From Scenedesmus sp. ARA3 (Eukaryota; Chlorophyta; Chlorophyceae; Sphaeropleales; Scenedesmaceae): a stretch of 64,000 bases of DNA. Below, one piece after another: positions 58,856 through 64,000 of the stretch (the first letter of the stretch is position 1; each line of letters starts with the position of its first letter). The position numbers and the translations under genes were made by a program. Below the pieces are notes generated by a model. It saw only the letters and a list, made by a program, of their open reading frames with translations, had not been told where the DNA came from and ran no database searches. The stretch spans positions 4,567-68,566 of the forward strand of contig RWJK01001160.1 in the NCBI GenBank assembly GCA_004335835.1, in the 5' to 3' direction.

Positions 58856-61075
58856 GGCTCTTGCTGGCAGCATATTATCCTTGCAATATAAGATGTAACT
58901 GTTTGCAATCAACGGCTGTTTGTATGCGTGGTTGAACGAAGGACACTTGCTGTCAGCAAGCAACGTGCGTGTCCTTCCTGTCGCACAAAACATAAAAGTG
59001 TCTGATGTCCGTATGTGTCGTTGGATGAGGCTGTCTGGCAGCAGCTGCCACAGGCTGTAAGGTCGAGCTTGTGGAGAATTGTCACAGGCGTGTGCCCAGC
59101 GAGTGTCACCTTTTTCAGGGCAGATACTCAATCTGAACCACATAAAAGCATTTCTGGTGGTTGAAAAGTTGTTTCGGGTGCTTACGTGGTGCTGGGGCAG
59201 CCGCTTCACAAAGATCATCCTGAGTCATCGAGCTTGTGTCACATGACGGGCCGGTAGGTGGGTGGCCGGTGGGGAGTTGGGAGTCCGGAGACTGCGTCTT
59301 GCATTTTGCAGCTAAGATGGATCCAGGTCACCACGAACGGCGCTATCTGACTGACGAAGCCCTTCAAGGCTTGGGCGTCATCTCAGCATGAACGCTGAAG
59401 TTGCACAGCACACCTCCAGCAACTGCAGGCTTCTACAGGCAAAGACGCCGTTACTTATGCGCAGTTGGGGTATTTCATTATATTACATTTCCTCGCATGT
59501 TGTTGCTGTTGCTGTTACGGCTGCTTGCCACAAAACCAAGACACAGTCTGCGGAGACGACAATGAGCCAGTCAGTGCTGCCGCTGTCACCACCACCACTG
59601 TGCAATGGTGTCAACCCTGCTCGTTGACATACAAATAGTGTTGGCAAAATAATGTTGGTAAATGGCATGGTTGGTGTGCCGATGGTACAGCCAAGTCTTG
59701 ACCACACTCAAATGCCTGCACGCTCGCTGCTGCATCACCTGCTGTGGCTCAACTGCAAACTGCAAGCTCATACACAGAAAGGTGCACATTCTCAACGCCC
59801 AGAACCTTTCGAGTGATGCGCTTTATCAAGTTACAAAAAGGAAGTGCATACAACCAGGGGTACGGCCACCTGCCTACTGCACAACTCCTGCGGCTCTGCT
59901 CGCCTTGACGCTGACATCACTACCACAGCTGTGACTTGCCAGTGCACACCACGGTATGATGACATGGACAGCCTGCCGGCTTGCCTTGAATGCATCAACC
60001 ACACAGCACAGCCAAGTTAGAACTGCCTGGCGCTCCACAGCTACTGCTCCATCAGCGTTCTGCTGCAGCAGCTGCCACTGCTGCTGTTGCAGTCACCAAT
60101 GTTCCCACCTGAGACAAACCACCACCCTCAAAACCTCCCAACCCCGTCCCTGCCAATCTACTCTGTTGTCTAGTGACACCCCGTTGCCAAGCTCCAGCAC
60201 AGCTGTGAGCTGCAAGCGCAGCAGCAAGCAAGTGCTGCACGCTGCAGCTGCTGCACATGCTGCTGCCCTGCTCGCTCGGGCTGCCGCTATGTGAATCATG
60301 TTGTGAAGCCTGTTCGCACACACTGCCAGCTCGCATCCAGCAGCACTGCAGCAGCATGGCTGCAGGCTGCAGTGGATGTCAGCTGCTGGTGCATTGCCTG
60401 CTCCGCTGCAGCTGCTTAGTGGTGGCCAACTGCAGCAGCAACATCAGCAGGATACGGGCGGAAGGGTAGCAAGGGTAGCAAAAGGACTCAGGTGAGCAGT
60501 GCAAGAATATACTAAAAATGCTGTGTGACAGTGCAACATCAATGTGTCTGCATCTGACATTGCACCGGGTGCTGTGCAAAGCAGTGCTGTTGCCTAGATG
60601 CGTGCGAGAGGCATGTTTCAATGAGTTCACTGGCAGAACCGTTGAGCTGTGGGGGACGGTTCCCTTCAGGCACTTACAGCTGCACCACATGTGCACAGGT
60701 CATTTCTTCTGTGCACATGGCGCCAAGCATACACGCACGCTGCTGCACTGCACCACAGAGCGCGTTGCTGCTACTGAACCAGTCTGATGTTTGCTGCTGC
60801 TGTTGCTGTGTACTGCAATATCATCATTCTTGAAGACTATGCTTTACGCTGACATGCTGGCCGTCAACACACTGGCTCGACAGCTTTTGCGCTGTATGGC
60901 ATGTGCTGCAAGAGATGCACTGCTGTGCTGAGCTAGGCGTCCTGCACAGCATATGCATGTCTGACTGCACCCCCTGCCTGCTGCCAGTCTCCTGCCTGTC
61001 AGCTATGCAGCCTAAGTGTCTGGCTTGACCATACTGTGCTATGTTGTGCCACTAATGCAGTGTACTGTCGTTCTT
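58856..61075 (-). other. Spacer between DGAT3-like and small membrane-protein genes
   Basis: 2.2 kb with the promoter/5' UTR of the DGAT3-like gene (a spliced leader near 59190 is possible, donor GTAAGC) and probably the last part of the gene at 61076-61363. No other gene recognised; the Cys/His/Ser-rich open frames in 59380-60800 look noncoding. Confidence 0.4.
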
Positions 61076-61363
61076 TCAGTGGCAACAGCAACAGCAGCAG
61101 CACTCACATGGCGAGTGTCCCTCACTGATAGCCTTCTCATAGGACGCCTGCTGCGCGCTGTTCCTGGCTGAGTCAATGCCCATGAACAGGTAGATAGCTA
61201 CGCCATAGCCAAACACGAGCGGAAAGTGGTGCTTGAGGAACCGCTGCCTGAGGTAGAAGCTGAAGCTCTTCTGAAATGGGTGTGGGGGGTTGGGAGGCAG
61301 GTTTGTGGGGTCTACAGGGGGAGGGCGCAGGATGTTGCGCAAGTGCGCCTCGCCCAGCACCAT
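61076..61363 (-). CDS. Small single-span membrane protein, unknown family
   Basis: From ATG 61363 the frame gives MVLGEAHLRNILRPPPVDPT, a Pro-rich stretch (NLPPNPPHPFQKSF), a basic amphipathic segment (YLRQRFLKHH), one membrane span (FPLVFGYGVAIYLFMGI) and a polar end (DSARNSAQQASYEKAISEGH). A donor at 61107-61106 (SP then GTGAGT) suggests one more short exon downstream; without splicing the frame runs through a Cys tract from the triplet repeat to a stop at 61076. An acceptor at 61438 lies upstream, in frame, so the 5' UTR is probably spliced or the protein starts earlier. The layout resembles small accessory subunits of mitochondrial inner-membrane complexes, but I cannot assign a family. 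Confidence 0.5.
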   Translation of the reverse strand: MVLGEAHLRNILRPPPVDPTNLPPNPPHPFQKSFSFYLRQRFLKHHFPLVFGYGVAIYLFMGIDSARNSAQQASYEKAISEGHSPCECCCCCCCH

Positions 61364-61717
61364 CTTGGCTGCCTGCTGCCTGGTTTCACAAGTGGGATGT
61401 GATCTGACGGATCTCGCAGCAGCAGAAGCAACCACACTGTAAAGGCCCAAAACAAAACAATACTTTGTTTGTGTTTAGCAGAGCCAAACCATAACAGGCA
61501 AAGTCCGCAACACGAGGGTTCGCGGCCGAACCTCGCAGAGCAGAAGACAACGATCCCTTGCGACTTCCGTTTAGCAAATGTTTGCTTTTTAAGACGTGTT
61601 GCTTGCTAGTAGTTGCTGGTCAGGTCTGTACACCAGCTTGTTGGTACAGCAGTACTGCTGCTTCAGTTCTGCTTGAGTGGGCATCGCCCAGTGATTGCTG
61701 TCGGTGCAGCTGCTGAC
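61364..61717. promoter_or_regulatory. Divergent upstream region of the small membrane-protein and ataxin-3 genes
   Basis: 354 bases between start codons, probably including a 5' UTR intron of the minus-strand gene (acceptor near 61439). No motif assigned. Confidence 0.4.
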
Positions 61718-64000
61718 ATGCTTTACCATGAAAAGCAGATAGCAGCATTGTGTGGTGTTCATTGCATCAACACACTGTTGCAAGGCCCCTACTTCAGTGA
61801 GCTGGACTTGGCACAGGTATGTTCTGGTGACACCAGTGTCACAAGCATCATGCTGTGCGGGCTTTCAGCCTGCATGCATGACTGCCATGATCCTGGTGCA
61901 TGAGTTCTGTCTGCACAGCACTAGCACTTTCTATGTCAGCAAGCAACTACTGGTCTTGGATGTGCATCAAGGGCATGAGCACATCCACGACCATGTCCAT
62001 GTCCATGTCCATGGAAGCAAGGATTAATCACTTGCAGGAAACTCTGCAATGCCATCTGACTAAAGTATTTGCATGCAGTTACCGCAGCCCATTCAGCAGT
62101 CAAGCCCTCCCCTTTCCCCACTGCACCTGCACTGTGCCACTGCTATGCTGCAGCGGCTAGCACCTGGCTGGTGCAGCATGCTTGGCCGTATACTGCTTGC
62201 AGGACTGCTGTTATTCTCACCCTCGTTCACACCTGATGTTGCACCTGCAGATCGGCCATGAGCTGGACCAGCTGGAGCGGCAGATGCTGGATGCAGAGGC
62301 GCAGGCAGCAGCAGGCCCCTCCAGCAACCTGGATGAGAGCGGCATGTTCAGCATCCAGGTGCTCACCAAGGCGCTGCAGGTGAGGTGCGTGGCGCCAGCA
62401 GCAGCACGCACATGGACAGCCCGTGCAGCATGTCACGGCGGCAGCAGTGTGTGGGACAGCTGTGCCAGCACCGTCTGTGTCGACAGCAGCAGCAGCAGGA
62501 CAGCATGCGCACAAGTGCCAATTCATTCCTGATGACGCGCACGCGCGCCTGCATGCTCCTGCGTATGTAATGCTGCGGCTGATGGCAGGCGCATGTTCAG
62601 TGATTCACCGTGTTTGTGTGCCTGCCGCAACACACGCAGGTGTGGCAGCTGACGCTGACGCCCACTGACAACCAGGAGCTGCGGCAGGCTGGCTTTGATG
62701 CGCAGCAGGAGCAGGCCTTCATCTGCAACCTGCAGGTGGGGCGGTGCCTGCCTGTGATTTGGTTTTTCGAGCTGTGGTTGTGGCTGTGCTTGGCGTGTGT
62801 CTTGAACTCGTGCTGCTTGCCTGGGATGTGCTGGGACAGGGCGATTGTGCGAGCGGCCGCAGCAGGATTGTGTTTGTTTGGGTGTGTGGGGCTTATGTTG
62901 TTCGGTTGAGGGCAGCGTCAGATATGCATCTACACCTGGTACGGTTCAGGTGGCGTATGCTGCGTGTCCTGCAAGCTTGCCAGCAACGCTGCACCAGCAC
63001 CAGGCTCTTTCGTTCATCAGCGCCTCATCTGCAACCCTGCATCCCATCCCAGTCTGCCCTGCTGCCCAGCATTGTCCCCAGCCTCGAGCACCTCCCATCT
63101 TCTGAGGTCCGTGGGACCTGATGAGGTGATCACCAGCGTCTACCACCACACCACCGCCGCACTGTCTGCTGCTGCAGGAGCACTGGTTTGCCATCCGCCA
63201 GGTTGAGGGCGAGTGGTGGAACTTCAACAGCCTCTACCCGGCCCCTGAGCACCTGTCGGCCTTCTACCTGACCGCCTACCTGGACAGTTTGAAGCAGCAG
63301 GGCTACACCATCTTTGTGGTGCGGGGTATGCTTCCTGGCAGCCCAGCAGCCACAGGAGCTGAGATGGACGGCCCGGGCAAGTGGTGGGACCCCGAGGAGG
63401 TGAGATGGTTGGGGTTAGTGTGATGTGAGTGTGGGGACCGCTTTGTGAGGGGTGCCTGCTCTGTGGTTTAGTTGGAGGGAGGGGCTGTGGTATGTAGGCG
63501 TTTGTCGCGCAGTTGCTCTGGAGCTGTGTGGCTCTATTGAGGTTTGAAGCAACAAGGCTACACCATCTTGGTGGTGCGGGGCGTGCTTCCTGGCAGCCCT
63601 GCAGCCACAGGAGCCGAGATGGACGGCCCTGGCAAGTGGTGGGACCCGGAGGAGGTGAGATGGTTGTGGTTAGTGTGTTAGTGTGATGTGAGTTTGGGGA
63701 CCGCTTTGTGTGAGGGGTGCCTGCTGTGTGGTTTAGCTGGTGTGAGGGGCTGTGGTCTGCGGCTTGTAGCGTAGTTGGTCTGGAGCTGCTTGGCTGTAAT
63801 GACATTTGAAGCAGCAGGGCGACACCATCTTCTTCAAACGCTGGCGTGCGTTGTTGCTGCTGTCCCTTTGACAGGCGCGCGCCGCACACAAGGAGGCGCA
63901 AAGCAGCCGCCAGATGGGGCGGGCGCGCAACGCCATGGAGGACGCCTTCTCGCGCGCGGCTGCTGGCGGCGGCGCCATCACGCTGCGCAGCGCAGCCAAC
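61718..64000 (+). CDS. ATXN3: Ataxin-3-like Josephin deubiquitinase (3' end outside window)
   Basis: Cysteine protease that trims ubiquitin chains. Exons 61718-61816, 62251-62379, 62640-62735, 63178-63399 and 63875 to the window end chain in phase. The Josephin domain is complete: the catalytic Cys in EKQIAALCGVHCINTLLQG, then YFSELDLAQIGHELDQLERQ, SGMFSIQVLTKALQ, QQEQAFICNLQ, the catalytic His in EHWFAIRQ and the Asn in WWNFNSLYP, ending HLSAFYLTAYLDSLKQQGYT then IFVVRG. The last visible exon (RAAHKEAQSSRQMGRARNAM) begins the region after the domain, where ubiquitin-interacting motifs would be expected but are not yet in view. ATG 61718 gives MLYHEKQ, close to the usual start of the family. 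Intron 63400-63874 carries two copies of the preceding exon end. Confidence 0.9.
61983..62016 (+). repeat. Short (CCATGT)n tract
   Basis: Four to five CCATGT-like hexamers in the first intron of the ataxin-3-like gene. Minor. Confidence 0.85.
63541..63832 (+). repeat. Two echoes of ataxin-3 exon 4 end with donor
   Basis: Bases about 63542-63661 repeat exon/intron bases 63286-63407 (QQGYTI to DPEE codons plus GTGAGATGG) with about ten mismatches, most of them synonymous. A third, broken copy (TTTGAAGCAGCAGGGCGACACCATCTTC) starts near 63806. The intron sequence after the first copy (GGTTAGTGTG...GGGGACCGCTTTGTG...GCTGTGGT) is repeated too, so the unit is exon end plus about 140 bases of intron. 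Confidence 0.93.

Noticed and set aside
59186..59228. Possible first exon MTQDDLCEAAAPAP of the DGAT3-like gene
   Set aside because: It has a good GTAAGC donor but joins the next exon only out of phase with the ferredoxin frame; it may be a 5' UTR exon.

Overview
The window looks like nuclear DNA of a green alga (Chlorophyta, probably core Chlorophyceae; Sphaeropleales or a relative is a guess). The genes are intron-rich with GT-AG junctions. TAA, TAG and TGA are all used as stops. There are two nuclear-encoded plastid proteins (ribosomal protein uL4c and a ribosome hibernation factor), a FOP/CEP43 centriolar protein, plant-type gulonolactone oxidases, and TGTAA-type polyadenylation signals 80-270 nt downstream of several stops. 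CTG/CAG triplet runs are everywhere and keep several frames open, so many long ORFs are shadows. No rRNA, tRNA, CRISPR array or intact transposon was recognised.

Layout. 81-3369 (+): 3' half of a cationic amino-acid transporter (APC/CAT), its 5' part outside the window. 5135-10746 (-): TTC27-like TPR protein. 11128-11472 (+): PIG-Y-like GPI-GlcNAc transferase subunit. 13276-15086 (-): plastid HPF/PSRP1-type hibernation factor. 15499-17656 (+): NT5C-like HAD phosphatase, probably organellar. 19534-22291 (+): mitochondrial-carrier-family protein with a polyQ N-terminus. 24181-26156 (-): plastid uL4c. 26416-33072 (-): NAA25, the NatB auxiliary subunit. 33406-36603 (-): CLN3/battenin. 37034-40493 (+): FOP/CEP43-like protein, divergent from CLN3. 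41163-42482 (+): small FHA-domain protein. 44120-49188 (+) and 51968-56484 (-): two tail-to-tail paralogues of a secreted gulonolactone-oxidase-like flavoprotein, each with nine exons at matching positions. 57645-58855 (-): DGAT3-like [2Fe-2S] protein. 61076-61363 (-): small single-membrane-span protein. 61718-64000 (+): ataxin-3/Josephin deubiquitinase, cut by the window end.

Most genes are unrelated housekeeping functions, as expected for a eukaryotic chromosome arm. The exon chains given were obtained by joining splice sites by eye; for almost every gene the phases add up exactly to one continuous frame ending in a stop.

The most unusual signal is structural. At least five genes carry 'exon echoes': introns or 3' flanks contain one to four degenerate copies of the end of the adjacent exon together with its splice site (CAT at 221-3195, the carrier at 21184-22410, NAA25 at 32340-32410, ataxin-3 at 63545-63830). 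A second, related pattern is a polarity of triplet repeats: sense-strand CTG runs sit just before 3' splice sites and sense-strand CAG runs just after 5' splice sites, whichever strand the gene is on. Both patterns can be tested with RNA reads and genome-wide scans.
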